Shown here: in pieces, positions 48,130-59,460 of the stretch
Numbering within the stretch: position 1 is the first letter of the stretch
How the letters are laid out: each line of letters starts with the position of its first letter
Assembly (NCBI GenBank): GCA_028564705.1
Contig: JAPXFQ010002747.1
Span: forward strand, 992,001-1,056,000
Length of the DNA stretch: 64,000 nucleotides
Direction of reading: 5' to 3'
Source: Apricaphanius iberus
Taxonomy: Eukaryota; Chordata; Actinopteri; Cyprinodontiformes; Aphaniidae
Translations under genes and position numbers: made by a program
Notes under the pieces: model-generated
The model's input: only the letters and a program-made list of their open reading frames with translations
Databases searched by the model: none
What the model was told of the DNA's origin: nothing

Positions 48130-48468
48130 CATCCATTATCTATACTGTCTATCCTATGCAGGGATATCTCCTATCTCCTGCAGTCAGTGGGTAAGATGCA
48201 GGATACACAATGGACCGGTCACCAGTCCATCATGGAGCAACACAGAGACAAACGACAACTTATGCACAAACCCATTCCTTTGGGCAATTTAGAAAGACAG
48301 TCATCTAACAGTCATGTTTCTGGACTGTTGTAGGAATCCGGAGTACTTTGCCTGCCCAGGGAGAACTTACAAACTCCAGACAGAAAGACCCGGGCCAGAA
48401 TTTGAAACCACTACCTTTTTGCTGCAAGACAACAATGCCACCTACTGCGTCACTGTTCAACCTTTACA
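48130..48468 (-). repeat. tRNA-headed dispersed repeat, reverse copy
   Basis: On the + strand: CATCCATTATCTATACTGTC, GGACCGGTCACCAGTCCATC, GGGCAATTTAGAAAGACAG, AGAACTTACAAACTCCAGACAG and TTTGAAACCACTACC...GCTGCAAGACAACAATGCC. Read in reverse this is the well-known fish repeat with a tRNA-like head. Shares its head/body with 36797 and its centre with 37765. Confidence 0.65.
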
Positions 48469-48469
48469 G

Positions 48470-49937
48470 AAGAAAACTGTTTTACAGAGCTGCATTACAA
48501 TGTTAGCAGGGACATCGTTGACATGAGTTATCAATGGCTAAATTTCAACTAATCCAAACATGTAATGAGAGAAAAAGGTTGTTTTAATCCATATGAAGCC
48601 GACACTGCAGCTGGAGGAAATTCCTGCAGTGCTGAGTCAGAGCCTCCATTAATTGGATGATGGGAAATGTGTCAATTAGAAATTCTGTTGTTTAATTATC
48701 TGTTAATTGAAGCAATAATGTTTGTGCTCCAACAGTTGGAGGAACAAACATATGAATAATGAAAGAAGTAATTGCTTTTTATGAGACTGTCAGGGAAAAA
48801 ATAATGATGTGACATATTGCTAGTTATCTTAGGAAATTTTGTACAATACACTGTGATAACTGAATCAGCTTCTCAACAAGCTTTTGTGCATCAGCAACAT
48901 ATTTAAATTTTCACTGTCTACAAAATATTAAGATCTTGTATTTGTAGCTGAACATACTGTTTTGTCATTTTTTCCTGCAGCCCCTATTAGGTTATTTCTG
49001 GACTGATGCTGAACATTAGAATAACTCAGCTCATGTAAATCCATTCCTCACACATTGCTTCAGGGAGGATGAGATGTTTCCCAGAACAGAAGGCTCACAT
49101 TTCCATTGCAGTTTTGAGGCATTCATAATCACACTGGAATAGGTCATTTGCAATAACACTTAACAGGCCCCAGAAGAATCAATTTCCCTTTGTCACTCAG
49201 TAGCCAGTGATTGTTCTAAACATCTCAACTTGAGGCCAGGAAACCATTGGACAAAGCATTAAGTCAATGGCGGGTCATGAATCAAATGGTACTGTTATAG
49301 CAGCAGCAGTAGTCTGTTAGTAAAAGCATTATGTTAAGCTATGCTCTCCTAGCTTCCTCAAAAACAAAGCTTCTAATATTATAATGTCTTGAAAGGCTAT
49401 TTGCATGATGCTATTTAGAATGTCTATATCTACAGCAACCCCTACATGTTTATTTGTTTTTCTTTTGTTTTTTTGCTGTAACACAGTTTTACACTGAACA
49501 TTTCAGAAAAAAACAGACATTTCATTTGAGTACATCATTCTATATTCAAACCATCCAATGTAAAAAAATAAAAAAAAGTATTTAACAAAATCAGAGTTGC
49601 CACAGTTCTTGGCAGCTTCCAAACAATTCTTATAGATAAAATAAAATAAATTAAACATTTTCATGAAAACTTAACTTTTTTTAAACAGATCAAGTTTTTT
49701 GGGAGCTGCTGATTAGTAATCCTTCTAGTAATCTTTCTGAACCTAATTACAGTGGATGTACATTATGGACTCAAGAATTTATAGATAAAAGATAAGGACA
49801 TGTCCCTTAAAACTGAAAATGGTTTGCCACTGGGCCTTTCAGCAATATAATCTCCAAACTTGCCTTGCCTTAAATTTATAAAAAATTGAAGCATAAAGTA
49901 GATGTTGGGAGTTAAACATTGTATTTTAACGCACATT
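48470..49937. other. Intron 3' end, no repeat or gene
   Basis: AT-rich sequence leading to the acceptor. Apart from the regulatory candidate at 48570 I recognise nothing. Confidence 0.5.
48570..48760. promoter_or_regulatory. Candidate conserved enhancer near the terminal exon
   Basis: Contains an AP-1 site TGAGTCA (48633-48639), then four homeodomain-like cores within 60 bases: CCATTAATTGG (48647), TCAATTAG (48672), TTTAATTATC (48691) and GTTAATTGAAGCAATAATG (48702). Repeat-free, GC-balanced at its left side, and only 1.2 kb upstream of the terminal exon. Confidence 0.42.
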
Positions 49938-49961
49938 TGTTTGTCTCTTTCCTTTTTTTAG
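49938..49961 (+). other. tshz2: 3' splice site (polypyrimidine tract and AG) of the tshz2 terminal exon
   Basis: A long T/C run (TGTTTGTCTCTTTCCTTTTTTT) ends in AG at 49960-49961. The reading frame that carries recognisable TSHZ2 sequence begins just after it with TG-TAT-GAA. The exon therefore supplies the last two bases of the first codon, so the intron is phase 1. The 14 codons upstream of the AG in the same frame (from ATG 49919) are hydrophobic and unlike any TSHZ N-terminus, which supports placing the boundary here. Confidence 0.88.
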
Positions 49962-52900
49962 TGTATGAACCAGATGAAGATGCTCCTCTTCAGGATTCTA
50001 TGCCAGCAGAAGATGGCGAGATTGAAACTCAAACTGAAGAGGAATGCTCAGAGAAGACCAGCCCCAAGGAGTGTGAGGACAGAGAGCTGGACAACAAGAG
50101 CATCAACACCTACAGCAACCAGAACTCTCCGATTAGCGTCCTTTCCAATCAAGAGTTGGAGTTGGAGTCTCGTCTCAGCGACAGCAGTGACAGACTCTCA
50201 GATTTCAAAACATCTTCGCCACCAGAGAGCCAGAGGGATGCAGAAAGTCGCAGTTCAAAACATAAGGAGGAGTCAGGCAGTAGCCTGGAGAAAATGAGGG
50301 CAGCCTATGCAAACTTTCTTTCAGATTCCTACTGGACGGGAAATGGTGTAGACTTAAAAGTGGGGAAAAATACCAGCAAAGCCAACTGTGATAGCACCAA
50401 TGGGAGCAGCAAGAGTGAGTTTGACTGGCATCAAGATGCGCTGTCGAAGACCTTGCAGCAGACACTCTCACCAAAACCTGCATCCAAGCCCAACCTGTTC
50501 AGCTCTGTCCACCTTTATAGACAAACCACAAAACCTTGTGGTTCGGTGTTCACAGGAGCCAGCCGCTTCCGCTGTAAAGACTGCAGCGCTGCTTATGACA
50601 CACTGGTGGAGCTGACCGTCCACATGAACAAGACTGGGCACTATCAAGACAATAACCACAGCAAGCAGAGCAACTCCTCGGCCTCATCCTCTAAATCTCG
50701 GAAGCGAAATTTGCAAGACATGGAAGGAAAAGAGGATGCACAGAAAGTTTTAAAATGCATGTTTTGTGGTCATTCCTTTGACTCACTGCAGGATCTAAGT
50801 GTACATATGATTAAAACAAAGCATTATCAAAAAGTGCCTTTAAAAGAGCCAATCCCAGTTATTACACCCAAACTTCTGCCCCCAGCAAAAAAGCGGGTGT
50901 TTGAAACACGGCCCTGCTCTCCAGACTCAACCACCGGTGCATCTGGCTACTCTGAGGCACAGCGGACTGCCACCCTATCAAGCGCCAACAACAATCGTTA
51001 CGGATATCAGAATGGAGCCAGCTATACTTGGCAGTTTGAGACGTGTAAGTCTCAGATTCTCAAATGTATGGAGTGTGGAAGCTCTCATGACACACTTCAG
51101 CAACTCACTACGCACATGATGGTTACTGGGCACTTCATCAAAGTCACAAACTCTGCATCTAAAAAGGGCAAACAGCTAGCACTTGACCCCCTGGCTGTGG
51201 AAAAGATCCAGGGCGTAGTCGAGCCTGGAGCCAGTGACACTGAAGGAGAAAAGGTGTCACCAAAAAATCTTTCTCCTAGGAGCAGTGAGAAGGACAGCCA
51301 GGGTGAAGGAACATCAGAAAAAATGGAAGAAACTGAAACAAAAGATGACAAGCAGGAGAATGAGGATAAAAAAGAGCGCAATGGAGTCTTTAAGTACCCC
51401 TATCTTCGTGAGGAGGACCTTGAACAAGAGTCAGGTGGAGGAGGGGATATCCTTAAATCTTTAGCCAATACAGTGGCCTCTGCCATCAATAAGGCTCAAA
51501 CAGGGACGCCAAGCTGGAGTGCCTACCCGAGCATTCATGCTGCCTATCAGCTCTCTGGTATCATCAAAAACACCCCTCTTTCTGCATCTCCCCCTGCGCA
51601 GCTAAAGCAGACATTTAACCACAAGCTGAGGCCAATTGCCCCAAAGGGGAAGCTGTACCACGGTGCTTTGGGAGTTGAGCTTCCCCAGGGACTGCATCAA
51701 AACACGGACATAAAAAAAGAAAAGGTTGGCATTAGCGATGGTAAAGAAAGTCAGAATATTAAGTTTGATCTGCTGGAGAATGATGACAGCGATTGTCAGG
51801 ATGACTCCTCTTCCTCTTCAAAGCTCGATGCAGACTGCCTGAATGAAGGAAGTGAAGCGATCAAAGGGAAGTTGAGCCCAGATTTCTCTGACAGAGGCAA
51901 GACGCCGAGCCCCGCTGCCAGCAACGGACGCAACACTACATCAGAGCCTCTCAGTGACATTCCAGATATGCTTGGCATAAACCCTCTCAGTGCGCTACAG
52001 TCAGTTCTGAACAATCATCTGGGCAAAGCAAATAAGCCCAATAACTCAAGAGCAGATAAACTATCTGCACATGCCCAGTCAATTTTTGCTGAGTTTAACC
52101 GTGGCAGTGAGAAGTCGCCTTTAATGCTTGGAAGTCCTATAAGAAACAGACCTAATAAGACTTTCCTCATGGTTAATGATGACCAACCAATTGATCTGAC
52201 TAAATCCAAGCACAGCAAGGCAGGCACCGTGTTGCCAGGACCTTCTACACCAATGCCGCAGAAATATGCTCTGTCTGACATCGCTGACATGGTTAAGGTT
52301 CTTCCAAAAGCCACAACACCAAAACCATCCTTACCATCAAGAATTCCAACCATGAAACTGGAGTCGGACGTCAGACGCTTTGAGGATGTGTCTGCTGAGG
52401 TGTACTCCGTCCACAAACGCAAGGGTAGGCAGTCGAACTGGAATCCTCGCCATCTTCTCATCCTGCAAGCTCAGTTTGCCTCCAGCCTCTTTCAGACGTC
52501 TGAGGGGAAATATTTGCTCTCTGATCTTGGCCCTCAGGAACGGATGCACATCTCCAAGTTCACCGGGTTGTCAATGACCACTATCAGTCACTGGCTAGCA
52601 AATGTAAAGTATCAACTGAGGAAAACAGGAGGGACCAAGTTCTTAAAGAACATGGACACAGGTCATCCAGTCTTCTACTGCAATGACTGTGCTTCCCAGT
52701 TTAGGTCACCAAACACATTCATTTCCCATCTAGAATCCCATCTGGGTTTCCAAATCAAAGACATGTGCAAAATGCCAGTAGAGCACCAGACGAAGGTGGA
52801 AGAGCCAGAAATGCTGAAGGCCCTCAGTGTTAGATCCACCGACTCTTTGGTGTCAGAGGAGGACATTGACTCAAAGTTTAAATGTAAGCTCTGCTGTCGG

Positions 52901-52999
52901 ACATTTGCAAGCAACCACGCAGTCAAGCTCCATTTGAGTAAAACTCACAGCAAATCCCCTGATAACCATTCACAATATGTAGAAATGGACAAGGAGTAA
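49962..52999 (+). CDS. tshz2: Teashirt zinc finger homeobox 2, large terminal coding exon (5' partial: first small exon outside window)
   Basis: TSHZ proteins are nuclear C2H2 zinc-finger/homeodomain transcriptional repressors that act in developmental patterning. Numbering residues from the split first codon, the fragment shows: an acidic N-terminus; the conserved DWHQDALSKTLQQ block; ZF1 (203-227, 50567-50641), ZF2 (264-288, 50750-50824) and ZF3 (367-391, 51059-51133), all with the teashirt spacing CxxC...HxxxxxH; an INPLSALQSVLNNHLGKA block; a CtBP-type PIDLT motif (52187-52201); the atypical homeodomain (about 819-889, 52415-52627) with WLANVKYQL in the recognition helix; ZF4 (905-927) and ZF5 (973-996). 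The paralog is called tshz2, not tshz1 or tshz3, because RPCSPDSTTG, LDPLAVEK, LSDIADMVKVLPKATTPKP and YLLSDLGPQERM are TSHZ2-type. The frame is open to TAA at 52997-52999 with no frameshift. About 1,011 residues plus a short first exon matches the family length (human about 1,034). The start is an acceptor AG at 49960-49961 that splits a codon after its first base. An upstream in-frame ATG at 49919 is intronic. Confidence 0.96.
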
Positions 53000-53518
53000 T
53001 GTTTTATATGGACATTCTAACCTGTATCCTTTTCTTCCTTTTTCATTTTATTACACGGGTCAGATATTTCAACAAATTTTTTTTCAATTAGCATTGTATA
53101 GTGTGTATCATCATGACGTTCTGAAAAAATTTTGGAGTTCAGCAGAAACACACTGGCTAGAAACTGTGTGAAGAAACAAAATGACATACTTTTGCACCCA
53201 GCTCAAATGCACCACCAGTAATAAAATGTATTACTGCTTGAAGAAACATAATTGCTGATGTTTGCATGCAATAGCCCTGGCTATGACTACTATTTATTTG
53301 TATATGTCAAGTTTCAATTGTATTTTAAAGTTAAAAAAAATAATGATAATGAGCTAATTGAACTACTTGTAAAACCTCTATGATACAGTAGACCTGTTCA
53401 GATGTGCAGCTTTTGAAGCAGGTACCCCGAGACATAAGACACATGCAGAACTGTACAGTATATCGCTATGTAAAGCTGTTTTCGTGTTGCAATGATAGAA
53501 GAAGATAAAAAGCACTTT

Positions 53519-53524
53519 AATAAA
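53519..53524 (+). terminator. tshz2: Proximal polyadenylation signal AATAAA
   Basis: A canonical hexamer preceded immediately by GCACTTT. The GT-rich element downstream is weaker than at the distal site, so it would give a shorter 3' UTR of about 540 bases if used. A further AATAAA lies at 53220-53225 without an obvious GT-rich element. Confidence 0.4.
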
Positions 53525-53702
53525 TGTTTAATCACCAGTTTAGACACCGATTATGTACATTTCTCTAAAACAATTAGACTGTTTGGAACCAATACATTTC
53601 AGATGTAAATATATTTTAGGAAAACATTAAAAAAGTCAGTTTCATGCAACAATGAGAACAACATGACACCTGTGATTACCTGCACTTTTTTTTACTTATT
53701 CA

Positions 53703-53708
53703 AATAAA
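53703..53708 (+). terminator. tshz2: Distal polyadenylation signal AATAAA
   Basis: A canonical hexamer about 700 bases after the stop codon. It is followed 20-50 bases later by a T/GT-rich downstream element (TTTTGTGCGTTGTCTG). This is the best-supported 3' end of the tshz2 transcript in the window. Confidence 0.7.
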
Positions 53709-54041
53709 GAGTTAACATTTGATAAAGACTTGTATTCGTATTTTGTGCGTTGTCTGTTTTTTACACAACTTTCAACTGACATGCACGTTTCAGTAAAATT
53801 TTAAACAGTAACCTAAAATAGAGATGTAACAGTACAGAGAAATCACAATTCAGTATGTTTTTCTTATGGATAGAGTAAGAAAAACAAGCAGATTTTTTTC
53901 CTGTTTTTTCAACAGTGAACAAAACACACTCTGTCTCATTAAATTAGAGTTTCATTGAACAGTTTACTTCATTTAGTTTAAAAGTGAAACTCACACATTT
54001 AAGCCCAACATTATTCATTTCTTTATGAAATACAGAAATGA

Positions 54042-54087
54042 ATACATTTTATTTTTCTTAACAGATACATTTTATTTTTCTTAACAG
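54042..54087 (+). repeat. Exact 23-bp tandem duplication
   Basis: A 23-base unit beginning ATACATTTTATTTTTC and ending TTAACAG occurs at 54042-54064 and again without change at 54065-54087. Confidence 0.95.
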
Positions 54088-55419
54088 GTTTCTTTCGAGT
54101 AGAAGTTACATTGTTTTGGAGTGATCGGATTGAATCCGATAGAGATTCCATGTAAGAAGCTAAAGATTATCTTGATGGCAAGTATGGCCTTTCAACCATA
54201 AAAACCTATCACCAAGGGAAATTGTGAAAATATGACTGAAAACATGTGCAGTGCAAGATTATGAGGAGGGTTTAATTGTAATGCCGATAAAGATTTTATC
54301 CATTGAGACATGTCTGTTTCATTTTGTATCAAAAACAAACTTAAAAAACACAAAAAGAAACATTTTTTTGAATTAAGCGAATTTTACATCTAAATCTGGA
54401 ATTGGTAGAAATCATTTCTAGTTAAACTGTGTCACCTAGAAAAATTATTCACAAAATGAAATGGAAGAAGAAGAGTCATGAAATGTCATTGATAAAGAAA
54501 CTGACTGTTCAAAAAGTGCTGTATCCGAGCAAATGAATGAAAAGTTGAGTGGAAGAAAAAAGTGTGTGATGGGATAACCATACTTGGACAGAATAGGACA
54601 TAAAAATCATCATCATTTTCATATAAACTTAATGTTTTTATTAACTGTATGTTTTAATCTAAAAATAAATTAACTGAAAAAAATGCTTAGAATATCTGTG
54701 TTTAATGAATGTATAAAAATATGACTCAATTTTTGAATTCTATTAATGAAACCAATTAGGCTTTTAATTATAATAACATTTATTGAGATGTATCTGTATT
54801 TTTGGTCATGGACCAATTGATTAAAGGTTGCTTTGTTGATAACTAAATAAAAATTCTGTGATATGCCATTTTTATGCAGACTTGTTTATTTTCACACTTA
54901 GAAAAAAAAAAAGAAAAATATGACCTGATAGTTTAAGTGATCACTGTCAACTCTAACAAAAAACTAATCAGAGCTCGTACCAATCACTTCTCGATTGTTC
55001 AGTGCATCACTACATAAAAGCTATGAACCGAAGCATTAACCGCATTCCTTCTCCATCTTAAAATATCTATTCAATACCCATCATGTTTTTATATCCACAG
55101 AGAACTTACAGTATATAAGACAAAGAGCACCATCCTCTACAGCACACCACAATCATCTTTTCACCTTATGACTTTTAGATATACTTGAAAGATATATCTT
55201 CCTGTCAGACTTTATTGCTTCTCCACGAACGCTGTAGCTGTGGCCGCTGCAAGATACTATCATAACAATTAAACATATTTCCTCCAGCTCTATTATTTCA
55301 AAGCTATTAAAAATAATTGCCTCCTAAATTCATAAACATTTTATGCAATTCATCTCTTTTCAAGCAATCAAGTCCTCAATTACCTCCACCCATCAAATCT
55401 CTGTTTTATAACAGGCAAC

Positions 55420-55780
55420 TGACATTTGATGGTAAATGGGGAAAAGCACATGGGCTCTGTGGTGATTTGAATGCTGTGACACCGACTTGCCCCCTATTGT
55501 TGGAAATGAGGAGGCAATCACGTTGTTCATCAGATGACTCCTAATGCAGTTAAAGTATTCAGCTATAATTTCTCCCTGCATTTATAATTACTGTCAAAGA
55601 CCACACACCTCAGTGAGCAGATTAAAGCTATAAATTATTTAGTGCCTTTCTTCGCCGATGGATCTCTGATTTGTCTGTAGGGCCATTATGTTTTAGAGGA
55701 GGAACTTATTTTAAATTGAAGCAGGCATTGTTCTTAAGCTACAGCAGAATGCTTGGCCGAGGAAAGGAGCACAACTGTGG
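55420..55780. promoter_or_regulatory. Candidate conserved element downstream of tshz2
   Basis: ACATTTGATGGTAAATGG, ATTTATAATTACTGTCAAAG, AAGCTATAAATTATTTAGTGC and GGGCCATTATGTTTTAG occur in a GC-balanced, repeat-free block 2.4 kb past the stop codon. Function inferred from composition. Confidence 0.38.
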
Positions 55781-56322
55781 CTGTTCGTGTTTAATCATTT
55801 CAAATTAAAGTCATGCTATTTTTCTTAAGAATGCACCTGACAGCCTGCAAACAAAACACACACATTTGTTTTTTTTAAATCGCTTTTTTTATGATAAAAA
55901 AAGAAACATTTGACTGAGTGGAGAATCAGTCGAAAAGTTGTGCTAAAAAAAGTATGGGAGATTTGTTTTTGGTACACAAAGCAATGTCTAGGTGTAGAAC
56001 AAAACCTCTCATATGAATTATTTAAGTAATTGTTACAAATGTAGCAATTTGATCAACCCCCTCAAAATACCAATTTTCTTTTTAATCTTTTAAGCAAATA
56101 CTTGATGAAACATTCCATAAAATCAAGTGAAATGGGCTCATAATTCGCAGTGTGCTTTATATTAATTGATTTCGGATGTTTGGATATAAACGCTGTTAAT
56201 TGCACCATTTATTAAGCATGTCATGGCTAATTACAAAGCACAGTCAGCTTCCTTTGTGCAGAGAGAGGCCCAAACAAAAACTGATAGCCATCAATAACAG
56301 ACATATGAAGTTTGGAAAAGAG

Positions 56323-56341
56323 AAAAAAAAAAAAAAAAAAA
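56323..56341 (+). repeat. Poly-A (19)
   Basis: Uninterrupted A-run within an AT-rich background. Confidence 0.9.
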
Positions 56342-58866
56342 CAACAACAGGGAAACGGATCCAGCGAAAGCAGAAGATGGAACATAATATGGAAAACAGA
56401 TACTGTCAAAATAACAATAAAATGTGTTGTTAAAGTTATATAAGATCCTATTATACATGAATAAACCACTGTATCTTGTTCTATTTGGTTTCTTGTCCTT
56501 CATTCTCATTTTTCAAATTAGTTATTATAAACTTAAAATAGACCCTCAAGCCATTCTAGGGTTAATCTAGGGCCTTTTTCCCCTCAGACTTTCCCTAAGT
56601 TTTAATTAAAGATGTAGGGAATGTGGAAAAAGTTTCTGAAAACATGTACATAAGGATGGGTGTTTTTTGGAGTGAACAAGACTAACACTTTTTTTTTTTA
56701 CCATGAATATTTATTTCAATAAATCCTTGTGCATTTATTAGATATTTTTTATAAAGATATACAATTTAATATACAGTTTAAGTTCACTGTTTGAGCTCCA
56801 CTTTTGTGTGTTTCTATTGTTTTCAGTTTCTCTTGAACAGCTGCAATTACCATCTACAATATTTTGTCAACTTCATAGAGAATTTAACATTTCATAAACA
56901 GATAAAAAAAATAAATCTTTATTAAATTATTAAATTAAACTAAAAAATATTTTCTCACAAGCAGCTCAGCTTTACAGGTATTTTTACAAATTAGACTTCC
57001 CTTTTTACATAATCCGACAGACCGTAGCTCAGGTACTTTTTTTCCCGCACCTTAAAACATAAAATATCATATTTTTAAGTGTATACACATATTTCTTTCA
57101 ACAAATGTTACTATAATATGTGTTGCATAATAATATCATTTGGTCATTTCATGTGTATAAAATCCTATGGAACCTTTCTGGAGTTAAATGGTCATATTTA
57201 CATTAGGAGTAGTAGTGACAAAATAACATATATTTTTGAAAACAGTTGCTGAGATGCAATTTTGTACTATAAAGGGGGTTTAAGCAAAGACAACATGATT
57301 ATAGAAGAGACATTTTAAACTGTCTTTAACATCTTAAATTAGCAATTAAGGCTGTAAGCATCACCAGCTGAAATCCCAGTTCCTGTATGTATCCCCTAGG
57401 GAATATAGATCCTTACCTTTACCCTCAGATTTCCAAAACGTTGTCAAGATTTCTAAATCCAGCAAGATCCACATCTCAGAAATGTGTTAAACATGGCTAC
57501 TTTGCGGCAACATGTTCAGCCATCTTCTAATGAATTCTTGCTACTTCTTATAGCAGTTTGGATGAACAGCAGACAGGTATCTGAAGAAAATTCATGTTGC
57601 TTTTTCCATGTTTTTTTTGCAACAACTCACCGACCCAAAATTTTTCTGATTAAAATAAAAAAAACATCAGATTAATTTTGTTTGTGACAGGTTGATCACC
57701 ATTTAGGGAAACTCACTGGATGATACAGTGGACCTCCACCTATTTGGAGTTTAGCGTTCTCAGAGTTTTCTGTGAAATGTGAGGAATAATATTGAAAGAT
57801 GAAAAACACAAAAGAGTGAAATGTATGTATAAAAATCTGTCAAAATGTTCTACTGACCAAGTCCAAGAGAGGACGTTACTTGGTTATGGGATGACCAGGT
57901 GTACCACATTGAAGCACCGGAGCCCTTTACAGTAACAACAGATATGGCCAGTTAGACAAAAAGGTGTGGGAGTTCATAGAAAAACGAATGGGTTAACTGT
58001 TGGAATATAAAACTAGAAAGTGTATATTCATGTTGGGTGTGTTGAATTTTTATAGTAATATAGTTTGATAAATTTTGTTTTATGGTGAAGATGTGATAAA
58101 TTATATGAATTGCCTTTTCTTTTTATAAATAAAAGGTATGGTTATACAATGTAATACGTCTACCCTGTTCTGATGTTGTCCACCCTGTTACAATTCTGCA
58201 TTTTTCATTAATCAAAATTTTTTTAAATTTTTTTATTTTGATTGTTTTGTGGTTAATGATATAGTAAATTAATAGAAAAACCTCTTTCACTAAATCACAA
58301 TGTTGAAATGGCACAGAACTGGAGAAATGACCCTACTGAAGCCTGTTGTTAACATCTTCAAAAATAACTTTGTAGCAATCAATTAAGGACCACCAGTAAA
58401 CACTCTGTCACTGTCTGTTAAATTAAAAAGCAAAATGTATCACAGCAGTGCAACATTGGGCTAATGTTGGTGCTTGGTATTATTTTGAGAGATTGCATCA
58501 CCATGACTAATAACCTACACTGCAAACCAGAAATTGTAGTAAACCCAATAAAAACAGGCTCCTTCATAGCTATATTAAAAATACATTAAAAAAAACAAAA
58601 TACAACAGCAGGTAAATATTAACAACTATAAATTGTTCTAAACTCTTAAATTTATTTTATTTCTTCGTTAAAACTCCACAGAATGGGAGTTTGGCTAAAA
58701 GTACCTAATCAAATGGAATTAAGAAAAGAAAAGGATGGTTTAAAGAAGATATAAAATCTTCTTCCTGACATAGCAATTAAAAAAAAGGATTAATTTCACC
58801 TTTTGATTGTATTAAGGCAGACAGATATTTCTCTTAGTTAATTCAAAACACAAGAATTCTAAATAG

Positions 58867-59460
58867 GGCTGTCCCGATCTGATCTTTTAACTTCAAATCT
58901 GATCTGATTTTCGAGACCCGATCCGATATTTAGCCTATAGCATTTATAAAACTGAATTATATCCTAAGAAAATAACTCAACTTTTTATAAGACCAATTTC
59001 ATTAACAAGCATTACAAATGTTGTTGTAAATCCTATAAAATAAAAATCTTACACAGAATTAAAGGTCAGCTTCAATTTAATATGTAAGATAAAAATATAA
59101 AGAAAACCACTTACTTGTTACCTGGTACAGGCTATAGGCTGGCGTTCGCAATTGTGCCCTCCACTGTCATAGGGTCTCATTCACGCTATATTTTTGGGCA
59201 AACACCAGAGAGGTGGAGGAATTTAAAAATAACTCCATCAGTTTCTGGAGATGTTAAACCAAATTAAAACAATGACTTAAAAAACATGTTTGGTTTGCAC
59301 CGCTATGGAGATATGAATTTTTTGCGCAATTACCATCAAAAGTAACTAGGAGGTACTTTTGTAAAAATCGGCACAACTCATTAGCTAAAGTACCCCATAT
59401 CCCATCACAGCAAAATCTGAAAATATTGCCCTGATCCAATCTCGAGATTAGGGCTTCCCT
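58867..59460. repeat. Probable DNA-transposon remnant with GATCTGATC-type ends
   Basis: Starts AGGGCTGTCCCGATCTGATC with further GATCTGATTTTCGAGACCCGATCCG, and finishes CCTGATCCAATCTCGAGATTAGGGC. Inverted GATC-rich ends around an AT-rich centre suggest an old hAT-like non-autonomous element. Class uncertain. Confidence 0.4.

Larger units (their letters stand above)
1..49961 (+). other. tshz2: Inferred 3' part of tshz2 intron 1
   Basis: No exon of any recognisable protein is visible upstream of the terminal exon. I looked for, and did not find, a short exon encoding the TSHZ start (MPRRKQQAP...). TSHZ genes are known for a very short first coding exon and a huge first intron. This stretch is therefore most simply the last ~50 kb of that intron, containing repeats and probably enhancers. 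An alternative is that exon 1 or a non-coding alternative exon lies inside and was missed, because a ~40-base coding exon is easy to overlook. Confidence 0.6.
53000..53730 (+). other. tshz2: tshz2 3' untranslated region
   Basis: AT-rich sequence after the stop codon with no further coding signal. It contains three AATAAA hexamers (53220, 53519, 53703). The last is followed by a GT-rich stretch (about 53728-53760), the expected layout of a distal cleavage site. There is also a Pumilio-type TGTAAATA at 53604-53611 and two GCACTT hexamers at 53512 and 53682. The end coordinate is an estimate: cleavage about 15-25 bases after the last hexamer. Confidence 0.7.
53735..58864. other. Downstream intergenic stretch, no gene or transposon recognised
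   Basis: About 5 kb of AT-rich unique-looking DNA with no recognisable mobile element. Contains a 23-bp tandem duplication (54042), A19 at 56323-56341 and a regulatory candidate (55420). Small frames at 55317-55581 and 56200-56509 have no family. Confidence 0.5.

Noticed and set aside
1..49937. First coding exon of tshz2 inside the window
   Set aside because: I searched by eye for a short ATG exon encoding MPRRKQQAP-like sequence with a following GT and found none. Being only about 40 bases, it could be missed; alignment of a full-length cDNA would settle it.
49919..49961. In-frame ATG upstream of the tshz2 exon as a protein start
   Set aside because: The 14 extra residues are hydrophobic and unlike TSHZ N-termini. 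A polypyrimidine tract and AG at 49960-49961 fit a splice acceptor, and TSHZ proteins start in a separate short exon.
50205..52926. Reverse-strand and out-of-frame open frames inside the tshz2 exon (up to 148 codons)
   Set aside because: They are shadows of the true coding frame and have no independent support.
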